The notes under the pieces: model-generated
Told to the model about the DNA's origin: nothing
Seen by the model: the letters and a program-made list of their open reading frames with translations, nothing else
The model's database searches: none
Assembly: GCF_011046735.1 (NCBI RefSeq)
Contig: NZ_CP049258.1
Location: 3,924,001 to 3,988,000, forward strand
Reading direction: 5' to 3'
DNA length: 64,000 nt
Source: Nordella sp. HKS 07
GTDB lineage: Bacteria > Pseudomonadota > Alphaproteobacteria > Rhizobiales > Aestuariivirgaceae
Made by a program: the position numbers and the translations under genes
Shown here: one piece after another, positions 37,552 through 44,937 of the stretch
How positions within the stretch are numbered: the first letter of the stretch is position 1
Layout: each line of letters opens with the position of its first letter

Positions 37552-37812
37552 TCACTCTCTGCCTCTGTAATTCTCCTCGGCGGCTTCCCGGATCTCGTGC
37601 CAGGTGGCGGGAAAGTCACGCCTGATTTCGGCAAGGACCTCGCGGGCGCGGTGGTCGGTGAAGGCATAAGCCTTGTCATCGGCTCCGATGAAGAAGACAT
37701 CGCAGGCCATGTCGTCCGGAAACGCCTCGTCATGAATGGGGCGGATGCGCACTTCGAGATCGCCGACCACGATATCGCGTTCGCGCAACGGAATATGCGC
37801 CGTGACGATCAT
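37552..37812 (-). CDS. Small early-region prophage protein (86 aa), unknown
   Basis: I do not recognise this acidic protein. It has a beta-rich start (VTAHIPLRERDIVVGDLEVRIRPI) and a helical acidic end (TWHEIREAAEENYRGRE). It overlaps the 65-residue gene upstream by 4 bp, so both are read from the leftward promoter at about 38033-38060. Position opposite the repressor suggests an early regulatory or host-interaction role, without direct evidence. Confidence 0.65.
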   Translation of the reverse strand: MIVTAHIPLRERDIVVGDLEVRIRPIHDEAFPDDMACDVFFIGADDKAYAFTDHRAREVLAEIRRDFPATWHEIREAAEENYRGRE

Positions 37813-38006
37813 CGGGCGGAGGTGTCGGCGAGTCCGCGGGTCAATTCGGCATGGCGCGCCCGATCGGCATCATTCCACCTGTCCTTCATGGTGAGGTCGG
37901 CGAGTTCCCTCTCTGCCGGGCTCGCTTCTGCCCAGGCCTTGGCATAGGCCTCTATGTAAAGCGCGTTGCGGCGCCGGCGGGCTTCGGCTTCGGTGAAGAT
38001 CATCAT
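37809..38006 (-). CDS. Small early-region prophage protein (65 aa), unknown
   Basis: A charged, wholly helical protein (FTEAEARRRRNALYIEAYAKAW and on) with no known domain. AGGAAAGGGA precedes the ATG. First gene of a leftward two-gene unit with a consensus-like promoter upstream that overlaps an operator box shared with the repressor switch. Confidence 0.65.
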   Translation of the reverse strand: MMIFTEAEARRRRNALYIEAYAKAWAEASPAERELADLTMKDRWNDADRARHAELTRGLADTSAR

Positions 38007-38032
38007 GTCGTCCCTTTCCTGACGACAGTCTG

Positions 38033-38072
38033 TCTATACGTTATAGGTGAAAAATGTCAACGCAAAAAACGT
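38033..38072 (-). promoter_or_regulatory. Leftward early promoter with overlapping operator box
   Basis: On the minus strand, TTGACA (38055-38060) and TATAGA (38033-38038) stand 16 bp apart. The box ACGTTTTTTGCGTT (38059-38072, minus) overlaps the -35 edge and matches two boxes at the repressor switch, so the same repressor likely silences this promoter. Confidence 0.7.
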
Positions 38073-38174
38073 ATAAAATTGCGAAACGCTGCCTGCCTGA
38101 CTTGAATTTAGTTCTTGATATGTTCTAAGGAGTTGCGCATGTTGGGTTAGGCTCTCGCGCCTGGGAGGAAGCAA

Positions 38175-38426
38175 ATGAGCATGCAGACTTATTTTGTCGT
38201 TCAGCCTTATCTCGAAACCAAGAGGGGGGCACTTGTCGCATTGCCGCCGATACAAGCCAGGGACGCCGATCACGCACGGCGGCTTGTTTCACGCCAGGCC
38301 GGAGGCGCGGTCGGGGCGGTAGCCTTTTCGCGGCGCGTCGACCCGGAGGCGGGCGACTATGAGGAGGCGATCGTGCTGCTGCGCTGGGGGCGGGTGCCCG
38401 ATGATGAGGATCAGGCCGCGGCCTGA
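38175..38426 (+). CDS. Small prophage protein (83 aa), unknown
   Basis: A small protein starting MSMQTYFVVQPYLETKRG with GGGAGGAAG just before the ATG. The middle (AALPPIQ-like and DADHARRLVSRQAGG) suggests a compact alpha/beta fold. No family recognised. It lies alone between the leftward early unit and the repressor, convergent with the repressor. Confidence 0.65.
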   Translation: MSMQTYFVVQPYLETKRGALVALPPIQARDADHARRLVSRQAGGAVGAVAFSRRVDPEAGDYEEAIVLLRWGRVPDDEDQAAA

Positions 38427-38429
38427 ATT

Positions 38430-39134
38430 TCAGCGCGCGTTCTTTTTCCCCACGATTCGATGGCAGACCGGCCAATCGGCGACCGGCTCCATAAAATCGC
38501 GCGCCGGCTGATATTGCCGCAGTTTCCACTCCCGTGGCGACCAACTGACGAGCGTCTTGATGATCGCCTCTGCCAGTCCATGGGGCGGCACGTGATAGAG
38601 CACGACATCCGTGTCGCGCTCGGGCAGCTTATGCGGGTTGACCCAAGCGATGTCGCCGGGCCGGTAGGCGGGAACCATGGATTCGCCGACGATGAGGATC
38701 CCATAGGGATCCCGGACATGTAGGAGTTCGTCCGGCGCCACCAAATAATCGATGGGCGTGTGATCGATGATGAGATGTCCTGTGCCGCCTTGGGCTGCGG
38801 CAACGATCGGCAGGCGTCGGCTTCCGGTGCTGCCATCGGGTACAATGACAGGTTCTTCCAGGGGGCGGGGCCGAGGATAGAAGGGGTCACCGAGCTCAAG
38901 GATCTCTTCTTCACTCACGGGCGCTTCACCCGATATCGCACGGCCCACGAACAAAGGGATGAGAGCCTTGATGACTTCTGGTGGCAGATAATCCCGGGTG
39001 AATTTCTTCGGGTCCTCATAGTGCTGGTAGCCGGAAGGAGTTTTCAGGCCGAGTGCCATTGCGGCCTCCCTCATGCTCACGCCGGCGCGGTTGCGTAGCG
39101 CCTTCAAGCGCTGAGTGACGTGAATGAATGTCAT
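38430..39134 (-). CDS. Prophage repressor, XRE HTH plus S24 (LexA-like) peptidase
   Basis: A 234-residue protein from the ATG at 39134. The N-terminal HTH (RLKALRNRAGVSMREAAMAL) resembles XRE repressors. The C-terminal S24 domain has the serine in VGESMVPAY (Ser152) with Lys193 in AIIKTLVS as the candidate general base. Such repressors self-cleave after DNA damage and release lytic genes. An extension of 53 codons upstream lacks support. Promoter spacing suggests a leaderless message. Confidence 0.9.
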   Translation of the reverse strand: MTFIHVTQRLKALRNRAGVSMREAAMALGLKTPSGYQHYEDPKKFTRDYLPPEVIKALIPLFVGRAISGEAPVSEEEILELGDPFYPRPRPLEEPVIVPDGSTGSRRLPIVAAAQGGTGHLIIDHTPIDYLVAPDELLHVRDPYGILIVGESMVPAYRPGDIAWVNPHKLPERDTDVVLYHVPPHGLAEAIIKTLVSWSPREWKLRQYQPARDFMEPVADWPVCHRIVGKKNAR

Positions 39135-39137
39135 GTG

Positions 39138-39202
39138 ACGTTTATAGCGTAAATACTGTACGCAATCAACTTGACATTTGTACGTTTTTAGCGTATAAAT
39201 AC
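39138..39202. promoter_or_regulatory. Divergent lysogeny-switch promoters and operators
   Basis: Rightward: TTGACA (39171-39176), 17 bp, TATAAA (39194-39199), with ATG seven bases on. Leftward: TTGATT, 17 bp, TATAAA on the minus strand (39164-39169 and 39141-39146), with the repressor ATG six bases after the -10. Both messages look leaderless. Operator boxes ACGTTTATAGCGTA (39138-39151) and ACGTTTTTAGCGTA (39182-39195) overlap the two promoters. Confidence 0.8.
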
Positions 39203-39206
39203 CTGC

Positions 39207-39638
39207 ATGATCATCTTTCTTTCGGAAGCACTGAATGATCGCAAAACCGCCGCTCGAGTAACGCTCGCGGCGGCAGGGCCGGTCGAGCCGCAACCCTCCC
39301 CAGAGCTGGCTCCCGGCCCGACCCTTTCCAGTTCCGCCCGCAAGACACGGGCACAGTACTTCTCAAGGCGCAAGACGCCGGCCTTGGTGAACCAGGTACG
39401 CACCCTGTATCGGCGCGGAGAACGCTTCTCGGCGATTGCCCGGGCGCTTGCCGTCAATCCCGATACGGTGCGCCGCTGGCTCGACCCGGAATATGAGGAT
39501 CAGCGACGCAGCCGGACACGCCGGACGATACAGGACGAGAATGTGCTCGCGAATGAGGAGGGAATGCTGCCGACGCTTCCCTTTGTTCCCGGCATCACGG
39601 TCTCCGGCCGTTACCGCATGAAGCGGCCGCACCCATAG
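39207..39638 (+). CDS. HTH protein opposite the repressor (Cro-like position)
   Basis: A 143-residue protein. A basic, Pro-rich N-terminus precedes a clear HTH (LYRRGERFSAIARALAVNPD, then TVRRWLDPEY) of the homeodomain-like type used in terminases, recombinases and regulators. It is the first rightward gene, driven by the switch promoter with no room for a ribosome site, so leaderless translation is likely. A regulator like Cro or CII is the natural reading but is inference. Confidence 0.75.
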   Translation: MIIFLSEALNDRKTAARVTLAAAGPVEPQPSPELAPGPTLSSSARKTRAQYFSRRKTPALVNQVRTLYRRGERFSAIARALAVNPDTVRRWLDPEYEDQRRSRTRRTIQDENVLANEEGMLPTLPFVPGITVSGRYRMKRPHP

Positions 39639-39679
39639 CCGATTGATCCCAGTCCCTTCCGAACTTGAAAGGAAAGCCG

Positions 39680-40282
39680 ATGAAAGCCGGACGCAAACGC
39701 AAGCCGGGGCGCCGCTACGCCTCTGGCAACAGGACAAAGGTGGCGCGCCAGGATGAGGCGCGGCGGGTGGCTCTCGAGGCGCGAATGCGCGTATTCGGTG
39801 TCAGTCTCGAAATGGCCGGAAGCGACGCGATGGGCTCGCCTCTAGGACGTCTGTTGCATTGGAATATCATCACCGCGGCGCAGGCCGACGCCGGCTATGA
39901 TTTTGCGCAGACAATCCGGGCTTATCTGGCAGCCAGCGGCGGCCAGCGACCAAGTCAGGGCAGGGCCGGCTTCCTTCCCGCTCAGGGAAGCTCAAATGGT
40001 CAAGGCATGCCAGTAAAGATCCAGGACAAGGCACGCGCCTATATGGAGGCTTTGCACGAGGTCGATCGTCTGGATCCCACATCACCTTCGGCAACCAGTA
40101 TCGTGTGGGATGTCTGCATCTCGGAGAATGATCGCATGCGCAGCCGCGAGCTGGGACTCTTGCGTTCCGGCCTCAATGCCATCTGCCGGATACAACATCG
40201 CGGCATCGTCTCATCGCCGCGACTTAACGCGCATCCCGGCGAAGTGGAATCACTTCGCCAAAAAGGATTCGCGCCAAATTAG
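39680..40282 (+). CDS. Prophage protein (200 aa), unknown
   Basis: From the ATG at 39680 after GAAAGGAAA. A very basic N-terminus (KAGRKRKPGRRYASGNRTK) suggests nucleic-acid binding, and the rest is helical. A segment GRLLHWNIITAAQADAGYDF recalls DNA-binding proteins seen in alphaproteobacterial prophages, but I cannot name a family. Terminase small subunits often have such basic starts; no direct evidence supports that here. Confidence 0.6.
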   Translation: MKAGRKRKPGRRYASGNRTKVARQDEARRVALEARMRVFGVSLEMAGSDAMGSPLGRLLHWNIITAAQADAGYDFAQTIRAYLAASGGQRPSQGRAGFLPAQGSSNGQGMPVKIQDKARAYMEALHEVDRLDPTSPSATSIVWDVCISENDRMRSRELGLLRSGLNAICRIQHRGIVSSPRLNAHPGEVESLRQKGFAPN

Positions 40283-40288
40283 TATCTT

Positions 40289-40336
40289 GGAGCAAATCCC
40301 GATCGCCGAAGTCTTCAACATTGGCGGATTTGCTCC
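40289..40336 (+). other. Hairpin after the 200-residue gene
   Basis: GGAGCAAATCC (40289-40299) and GGATTTGCTCC (40326-40336) form perfect 11-bp arms around a 26-base loop that itself has a GCC/GGC pair. No T-run follows, so it is not a standard intrinsic terminator. First of four hairpins in this stretch. Confidence 0.6.
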
Positions 40337-40385
40337 AGGAGCCACGCAAGCGCATAATATTGCGACCCCCATTGACTCTCTGTGC

Positions 40386-40562
40386 CAAGCCATGAGAGTT
40401 TGGAAATATCAACATGGATCATTGTCCGCCCGGAGCTTCCCAAGCCGCCGGGCGCTTTCTTTCGGCCCACACAGTGTTGACTACATGGGCCGAAGCGTGA
40501 GAGTTGGGAAATATCAAGATGAGAGCATGTGCGCCCGGACGTTACCGTTCCGGGCGTTGTTG
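40386..40562 (+). repeat. Tandem structured repeat, two units 105 bp apart
   Basis: Each unit has the core GAGAGTTNGGAAATATCAA followed by a CGCCCGG/CCGGGCG hairpin (40427-40454 and 40532-40556) and a T-rich tail. A perfect 9-bp hairpin, TTCGGCCCA/TGGGCCGAA (40461-40494), separates them. Each unit opens with a start codon (ATG 40392, GTG 40497) in the same frame. The stretch 40283-40589 has no other gene. It could be a structured RNA leader, tandem attenuators, or a packaging/replication site. Confidence 0.55.
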
Positions 40563-40589
40563 TTATCACTCCAGGCGATGGAGGCGAGC

Positions 40590-40856
40590 ATGCCGAAAAG
40601 AAAACGCGCCGTTGACCTCTTCCGCCACGAACGCCGCAAGATCCGTGAGAGCGGCGTCCTCGAGGCGTTGATCCAATATGTCGAAGGCAAGCGCGACATG
40701 TCGTCAAGCCAGGTTGCCGCAGCCCTTGGACTGCTCATGAAGGCGGTGCCGGATCTGTCGAGCTTCACGCCATTGGTGGCGCATGGCGGGGCGAGGGAAG
40801 AGAGGCTCGACGACGCTTCCGCTATAGATTTCCGCGCTATCGATCCTCGACGTTGA
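40590..40856 (+). CDS. Small prophage protein (88 aa), possible terminase-small-like
   Basis: From the ATG at 40590 after GGAGG. A Lys/Arg-rich start (PKRKRAVDLFRHERRK) precedes a helical part with SSQVAAALGLLMKAVPDL, a pattern seen in phage DNA-packaging small subunits and related proteins. The frame is open far upstream through the repeat region, but that is probably fortuitous. Position just before portal would suit a packaging role. Inference only. Confidence 0.55.
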   Translation: MPKRKRAVDLFRHERRKIRESGVLEALIQYVEGKRDMSSSQVAAALGLLMKAVPDLSSFTPLVAHGGAREERLDDASAIDFRAIDPRR

Positions 40857-40997
40857 TGTCGCGCGCGCCGTCCAGCCGCTGCTCGTCCCAAGCCGCAACA
40901 AGGGCACATGTGGTGGAAAAAATCCGAGACCCCGGCAAGCAACGGATCACTCATCACTTTCCGTGGCATGCAATCCTTCAATGCGGAGAACGCGCAC

Positions 40998-43187
40998 ATG
41001 AATGACTACGAGCCCGCCGACGACGGCGCGGTGTTCCGCGATGCGCGTCCCTGGCAAGAATGCATCGCGGACGCCAGGAAGCACTTTCAGGTCTGGCAGG
41101 ACAAATGTGACAGCATTGACAGCCTCTATGCGGATCTGAAGCGCCTCGCCGACTCAAGCGGCGATCGCGAGTTCCAGATGTTCTGGGCCAATCTGGAAAT
41201 CATGAAGCCGTCGCTATACTCGAGGTCGCCGCGGCCCGCCGTGGCGACCCGCTTCAACGACATGGCGCCGCTCCCCCGCGCCGCCTCCGAAACGCTCGAG
41301 CGGGCGCTCACCGTCAATTTCGAGCTCGAAGACATCAATTCCGTGATGCTGCTCGTCAGGGATGACATGCTCATCAATGGCCGCGGCGTCGCCTGGGTCC
41401 GCTACGAAGACGATATCGACCCGGTCGACGGAGCAAGCATCGAGGCTCCCGCGGAACCACAGAACCAGCGTGTTCCCTATGAACATGTCGACCGTGCCGA
41501 CTTTCTTCATGAGCCCGCGCGCAAGTGGCAGGAGGTGGGCTGGGTGGCGAAGCGCGCCTGGCTGACGCGCGACCAGGGCCTGGCCCGTTTTGGAGACATC
41601 TTCGCCACCGTCGATCTCAAGGAACGCAAGGAAGTCTCGGCTAATGGCGACGGTGCCGATTATCAGGGCGAGCGCAAGGGCGAGGTGTGGGAAATCTGGT
41701 CGAAGACCAGGAATGTCGTCGTTTGGGTAGCGGAGGGGCTCGACGAAGTCTTGGATATTCGCGAGCCGTTCCTCAGGATCGAAGGCTTTTTTCCATGTCC
41801 GAAGCCGGCCTATGCGACATTGGAGCGGCGCAAGCTGATTCCGGTGCCCGATTATTACTTCAGTAGAGATCAGCTCGATGAAATCAACGAGCTGACGGCG
41901 CGCATATCCGCACTTGCCGAATCTCTGCGGATGAAGGGCCTTTATGCCGCGGGCGCCGGCGATCTCGCCGAAGCGGTAGAGACGGCGCTGCGCCAGCAGG
42001 ACAACAATGCCATCCTCGTGCCGGTTGCGAACTTCGCGGCGCTGGGCGGTGCTGCCCTGCGGGACACCATCCTCTGGCTGCCGCTCGCCGAAGTCGCTGC
42101 GACCATCAAGGAGTTGATCTTCCTGCGCCGGCAGATCATCGACGATGCCTATCAGATCACCGGTCTCAGCGACATCATGCGCGGGGCGACGGAACCCGCC
42201 GAGACGGCTACGGCGCAGGAACTGAAAAGCCAGTATGGATCGGTGCGGATCAGGGAGCGCCAGGCCGAACTGGTCCGGTTCGCCCGAGATCTAGTCCGCA
42301 TCGCCGGCGAGATCATGGCGGAGAATTTCACGCCGCAAACATTCGTTGCGATGACGCAGATGAACTTGCCGACAGCGGCGACCCTGCAGCGCCAGGCTCA
42401 AGAGATCACCACGCAGGCCGGTCAGCAGCTGAAGATTCCGCAGGATCAGGCGACGGCAAATGCACCAGAGCAGCTTCAGCAGCTACAAGCAGACGCGCAG
42501 GCCAGGCTGCGGGAACTCGCCGCGACGGTGACGATCGAGCAGGTCGTGGCCCTCTTGCGCGAGCAGCGCATTCGGCCCTTCGTGCTCGAGATCGAGACCG
42601 ACAGCACCATTCAGGTCGATGAAGACAGCGAGAAGCGGCGGCGCACCGAGTTCCTGGCGTCGCTTGCCAGTGTCATCCAGCAGCTGACACCGCTGGTTCA
42701 GACCCAACCAGCGGCAGGACCATTCGCGGCCGAGATGATCAAGTTCGCTGTGGCGCCGTTCCGCGCCGGACGCGCCATGACGGCGGTGATCGACGAGTTT
42801 ACCGACGCGATCCGCACCCAGGCGCAGCAAGCCACGGCGAGCGCGCAGCCGAGTCCCGAGCTGGTCCTGGCGCAAGCCGAGGCGGCCAAGCTCGACTTCG
42901 AGAAGCAGAAGCATGTCGATCAAATGGCGTTGCGCGCGAAGGAGCTCGACCAGACGAATGATCGCGAGATCCGCAAGGCGCGGCTCGAGGGGGACCTCGC
43001 CGGCGACGGGGCCGGGCAGCCGGCGGCCTACTCGATGTCCGAGGTGATAACCCAACTGGCCCAGCAGAACGCCCAAGTTCTCCAGGCCCTGGCGATGATC
43101 GCCCAAGTGCTCGCGGCGCCGAAGACGGTGACGACGCCGGAGGGCCGCATCTACTCGACGCAACCCGCCCTACCTCAGCAGGGATGA
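40998..43187 (+). CDS. Phage portal protein (P22-like)
   Basis: About 729 residues from the ATG at 40998 (GGAG nine bases before); the frame opens earlier at 40908 and that start cannot be excluded. It is the usual size of P22-type portals, with the N-terminal ARKHFQVWQDKCDSI helix, a central DYYFSRDQLDEINELTARI segment and a long Gln/Ala-rich helical C-terminal barrel (EAAKLDFEKQKHVDQMAL). It forms the dodecameric DNA gate of the capsid. Unusually, no large terminase precedes it. Confidence 0.88.
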   Translation: MNDYEPADDGAVFRDARPWQECIADARKHFQVWQDKCDSIDSLYADLKRLADSSGDREFQMFWANLEIMKPSLYSRSPRPAVATRFNDMAPLPRAASETLERALTVNFELEDINSVMLLVRDDMLINGRGVAWVRYEDDIDPVDGASIEAPAEPQNQRVPYEHVDRADFLHEPARKWQEVGWVAKRAWLTRDQGLARFGDIFATVDLKERKEVSANGDGADYQGERKGEVWEIWSKTRNVVVWVAEGLDEVLDIREPFLRIEGFFPCPKPAYATLERRKLIPVPDYYFSRDQLDEINELTARISALAESLRMKGLYAAGAGDLAEAVETALRQQDNNAILVPVANFAALGGAALRDTILWLPLAEVAATIKELIFLRRQIIDDAYQITGLSDIMRGATEPAETATAQELKSQYGSVRIRERQAELVRFARDLVRIAGEIMAENFTPQTFVAMTQMNLPTAATLQRQAQEITTQAGQQLKIPQDQATANAPEQLQQLQADAQARLRELAATVTIEQVVALLREQRIRPFVLEIETDSTIQVDEDSEKRRRTEFLASLASVIQQLTPLVQTQPAAGPFAAEMIKFAVAPFRAGRAMTAVIDEFTDAIRTQAQQATASAQPSPELVLAQAEAAKLDFEKQKHVDQMALRAKELDQTNDREIRKARLEGDLAGDGAGQPAAYSMSEVITQLAQQNAQVLQALAMIAQVLAAPKTVTTPEGRIYSTQPALPQQG

Positions 43188-43194
43188 ACCAACC

Positions 43195-43596
43195 ATGACC
43201 ATGCAATACTCGGTCGCGGTGCGCAATGCGCGCCTAGACGTCGTTGAAACCACGATCGGCGTGAGCCCGGTGCTGGAAATCCGCTCCGGCGCGCCGCCGG
43301 TCAACTGCGCCGCGGCCGATAGCGGGACCGTGCTCGCCACGGTGAACCTTCCATCCGACTGGATGCTGGCGGCTTCCGCCGGTTCGAAGTCCAAATCCGG
43401 CACCTGGCAGGATCTCTCGGCTGACGCCGCGGGCACTGCCGGCCATTTCCGGCTCAAGCAGGGCGGCGCCTGTCATATGCAGGGCACATGTTCCATGACT
43501 GGCGGTGGCGGCGACATGATCCTGGACAATACGAACTTCGCCATCGGTCAGGTCTTCACGGTGGTGAATTTCGCGCTGACGGCGGGGAATCCCTGA
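43195..43596 (+). CDS. Phage structural-type protein (133 aa)
   Basis: A beta-rich protein. It begins TMQYSVAVRNARLDVVETTIG, with a Gly/Ala-rich centre and the end TGGGGDMILDNTNFAIGQVF. I recognise it as a type often placed after portal genes in alphaproteobacterial prophages, of unknown function. It overlaps the next gene by one base (TGATG), and eight bases separate it from portal. Confidence 0.7.
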   Translation: MTMQYSVAVRNARLDVVETTIGVSPVLEIRSGAPPVNCAAADSGTVLATVNLPSDWMLAASAGSKSKSGTWQDLSADAAGTAGHFRLKQGGACHMQGTCSMTGGGGDMILDNTNFAIGQVFTVVNFALTAGNP

Positions 43597-44243
43597 TGGC
43601 GGACGATGTCACTCTTCCTGGCACCGGCGCGGTCATCGTCACTGACGATGTCGGCGGCGGCCGGCAGATCCAGCTGGTCAAGCTTGACGGCGGCGCCAAT
43701 GGCGCATCGGCGCCGGTGGTCTCTGGCGCGCAGGCGAGCGCGAACAGCCTGCCTGTTGTCGGCCCGAACGACGAATTTGTCACGGTGACCGTCGATGTGA
43801 CGCGGCCGGCCGACACCACCGCCTATGCGGTCGACGACTGTATCTCCAACAGCACATCGGCCCCCACGACATTCACCATCTCCAATGCTGCTAAGGCCTC
43901 GGGTGGGTCGGGCCTCATCACCGATATGACCGTCCTCTCCAATAATGATCCGCTTGCCGCGCTGCAGGGAGAGATTTTCCTGTTCGACAGCGCCGTTATT
44001 TCACCAAACGACAACGCCGCCTTTCAAGTTTCGGACGCCGATGCGAGAAAGTGCATCGGCAAGATACCCTTCATGCTGGAGGACATCGGCAACAACGAGT
44101 TCTTCCACGCGCAGGGTATCAATATCGGCTTCACTTGCGTGGGATCCGCCGATCTACGCTTTCTCTTGCGTGCCAAGAACACCTATGTTCCGGCCAGCGG
44201 CGAAGTATTCACTTTTCGCTTGAAGATTCAACGGCTCACTTAG
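43596..44243 (+). CDS. Phage structural-type protein (215 aa)
   Basis: From the ATG at 43596, which overlaps the upstream stop. A beta-sandwich-like, Ala/Gly/Thr-rich protein with FVTVTVDVTRPADTTAYAVD and a C-terminal VGSADLRFLLRAKN segment; such proteins decorate virions or tails. No catalytic motif. Exact role unknown. Confidence 0.7.
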   Translation: MADDVTLPGTGAVIVTDDVGGGRQIQLVKLDGGANGASAPVVSGAQASANSLPVVGPNDEFVTVTVDVTRPADTTAYAVDDCISNSTSAPTTFTISNAAKASGGSGLITDMTVLSNNDPLAALQGEIFLFDSAVISPNDNAAFQVSDADARKCIGKIPFMLEDIGNNEFFHAQGINIGFTCVGSADLRFLLRAKNTYVPASGEVFTFRLKIQRLT

Positions 44244-44254
44244 CGGAGGTGCTC

Positions 44255-44935
44255 ATGTACCTGCGCAATCGCGTGCGGATGACAACACGGAAGAAGCCTC
44301 CGTCACGCATACTCTTCGGCGCGAGTGCTGTTACTGGAACAGACGCCACGTCCTATTCGTTCACGGGCCTTACGGTTGTAACGCCGCCAGACACACATAG
44401 AAATCTCTATGCTTGGATATTCAGCAGTATTGGCAACACAACGCCGGCGCAGACTGAGCCGACCGGGTGTACGATAGGTGGTATTCCCGCCGCACTTGTG
44501 TCGCAGTTTTCTCGCGTAGTCGCAACGTCAAGCTGCTGTGTGGCTCTATTTGCTGCCCGCGTTCCCGGAGGAGCAACGGCTACCGTCGCTCCAACTTTCG
44601 GTTTCACTGTACGACGCTGCGGCTGCATCCTCGCATCGGCCATTGCGCCACGTCTGATGCCGCCCCTATTTGGGCTCCTAACCGCGACAGGACTGGATGA
44701 TATTTTCGGGACGGTGCTGGTTCCGAGTGCAGGCTTCATCAGCATTCATAGCCAGAATATCAATACAGCCAGTTCCGACGTTTTCGCGTTTTCCGGGGCT
44801 GGAACGGCGGAGCAGACTGACGTGTTTGTCGAAGGCGGTACCCGTATAGCGGCGGCAACTCTTGCCTTCAGCGGCGATCTTTCAATTGTCGGAGCCAACG
44901 ACTCAGGCATGGACGCTATATGGATGGGGTGGTGA
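44255..44935 (+). CDS. Phage protein with tail/decoration character (226 aa)
   Basis: From the ATG at 44255 after GCGGAGG. A beta-rich sequence with repeated Ser/Thr/Gly stretches and an unusual Cys cluster (SSCCVALF, then RRCGCILA). Base composition is visibly lower in GC than the genes before it and like the antisense ATP-grasp gene that ends two bases later. Function unknown; it may travel with that enzyme as a cargo pair. Confidence 0.65.
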   Translation: MYLRNRVRMTTRKKPPSRILFGASAVTGTDATSYSFTGLTVVTPPDTHRNLYAWIFSSIGNTTPAQTEPTGCTIGGIPAALVSQFSRVVATSSCCVALFAARVPGGATATVAPTFGFTVRRCGCILASAIAPRLMPPLFGLLTATGLDDIFGTVLVPSAGFISIHSQNINTASSDVFAFSGAGTAEQTDVFVEGGTRIAAATLAFSGDLSIVGANDSGMDAIWMGW

Positions 44936-44937
44936 GG

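Noticed and set aside
37552-38006. Toxin–antitoxin pair
   Set aside because: Two small overlapping genes alone are not evidence; neither resembles a known toxin or antitoxin.
39680-40282. Calling the 200-residue gene a terminase small subunit
   Set aside because: Only a basic N-terminus and position support it; no motif.
40386-40562. CRISPR array
   Set aside because: Only two units, imperfect, 105 bp apart and built around hairpins; no cas genes.
40110-40589. A 248-residue gene running through the repeat region
   Set aside because: The frame is open, but the good ribosome site and sensible composition begin at 40590; upstream it encodes hairpin and repeat DNA.
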